Positions 33,439 through 34,114 of a stretch of DNA of 34,114 bases are shown piece by piece (the stretch's first letter is position 1; each line of letters starts with the position of its first letter). Below the pieces are notes generated by a model. The model had not been told where the DNA came from and made no database searches. It was given only the letters and a program-made list of their open reading frames with translations. The DNA lies in contig FTLJ01000007.1 of the NCBI GenBank assembly GCA_900155495.1, forward strand, positions 1-34,114. Direction: 5' to 3'. Source of the DNA: Porogramme epimiltina (lineage: Eukaryota; Basidiomycota; Agaricomycetes; Polyporales; Polyporaceae). The position numbers and the translations under genes are program-made.

Positions 33439-34114
33439 ATGTCTGAGGATTGGTACGTTCGCACGTCTACATAACATTTTTGGCATTCCCTGAAGAAGCA
33501 GACAGGCGTACGCAGACTCACACGTTCTCCGACGACGACCACCATGTGTTTACCGTTACCAATGTGCCCACACGCATTGTGCTCCCGGAAGGAGTAGACC
33601 CCTACCCGCTCTTGAATAAAAACCTTCGAGAGATGCTAGTTCCGCGCTATGCTGTGTCCACCGTACCCGAAATGGCGTTCATCTTGCGACGGAGGACCCC
33701 ATCAGACGGTCTGCTGTCCCGTATAAACATCCCACAGGATAGTTTGAAGCCAGTTCGAGTACGCGACGGCTGGGTTCTACCAGACGAGATACGGAACTCT
33801 TGGCGACGACTGGAGCAGGGGCTCATGCACGTTTCTATGCTTCTCATTCTTCGTGCGAATACCCCTGCAAGCATGGCAATATCTGGAAAGGAGTTCTGGC
33901 ACACGCCGACTGAGCAAGGATACCTTCGTGTACATCGTATTAGTCAAGACGCTCTGTACGCCGCCATACGCTCTCGTGACGCAATGTTCCTACTCGCAGC
34001 AAGGTGCTCTTTGGCCATCGCCCTCTGGCTCCCTCCATCCAATAAACCTTCAGAAGGGTGTGTGCCCGCCTGGGTATCATTCCTGGCTCTAGAAGGAGTT
34101 CATCACTCTTGGAT
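33439..34114 (+). CDS. Unrecognised gene, cut by the window end
   Basis: A two-exon start is proposed: 33439-33452 (ATG, MSEDW split) and 33506 onward, joined over a 53-bp GTACGT...ACAG intron in phase 2. The second exon is open to the last base, giving about 207 residues so far. It reads like a folded protein (HVFTVTNVPTRIVLPEGVDP; NLREMLVPRYAVSTVPEM; SWRRLEQGLMHVSMLLILRA; LLAARCSLAIALWLPP). No stop appears before the edge, so the C-terminus is missing. I recognise no family. The Trp-rich, helical style is like hypothetical proteins common in agaricomycetes. Confidence 0.6.

Noticed and set aside
1..34114. tRNA, rRNA or CRISPR-like structures
   Set aside because: No cloverleaf or rRNA-like sequence was noticed. 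The tandem repeats lack the spacer-repeat layout of CRISPR, and the host is eukaryotic.

Overview
The window looks like nuclear DNA of a filamentous basidiomycete, most likely an agaricomycete. Genes are dense. Introns are very short (about 45-65 nt), with GTGAGT/GTAAGT/GTACGT donors, CTGAC/CTAAC-like branch sites and YAG acceptors. The left end carries a Helitron of the type common in this group. I assembled the spliced models below by hand from splice signals and reading-frame continuity. Exon lengths and phases close exactly in the five models whose junctions I tallied in full; the 38-exon gene was tallied over its last six exons and followed junction by junction elsewhere.

Layout. (1) About 330-8510, minus strand: a Helitron encoding a Rep-PIF1 helicase protein of more than 2,300 residues. 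A ubiquitin-protease-like domain follows in a shifted frame; the two parts are separated only by a two-N assembly gap at 1404-1405. (2) 9262-14312, minus: an unrecognised gene of 38 exons. Thirty-five of its 37 introns are in phase 2. Most exons are micro-exons encoding alternating Ser/Pro/Lys/Arg-rich and acidic peptides, ahead of a compact C-terminal domain. (3) 15097-16412, plus: an unrecognised six-exon gene that diverges from the previous one. (4) 16868-17710: a satellite of about 136 bp units in a convergent intergenic region, followed by two shorter tandem repeats. (5) 18134-20967, minus: a 12-exon JmjC (KDM3-like) gene with N-terminal Cys clusters and a C-terminal C2H2 finger. (6) 21280-22989, minus: an unrecognised seven-exon gene with only phase-0 introns. 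(7) 23206-25512, minus: an unrecognised protein of about 733 residues. (8) 25578-28447, minus: a nine-exon TET/JBP-like 2OG-Fe(II) dioxygenase gene. (9) 28448-33438: a gene-poor, repeat-rich stretch with duplicated hairpins, a thrice-repeated palindrome, an 18-bp minisatellite, a frameshifted cyclin-like relic, a long poly-C tract with a second N gap, and a possible RanBP2-finger exon. (10) 33439-34114, plus: an unrecognised gene that runs off the window.

How the genes may relate. Two 2-oxoglutarate/Fe(II) chromatin enzymes, one of the histone-demethylase type and one of the 5-methylcytosine-oxygenase type, lie within about 10 kb. The 38-exon gene encodes a protein with histone-tail-like basic SP/TP-K modules. 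A shared chromatin role is an inference from content and proximity only. The Helitron is an independent, AT-richer insertion.
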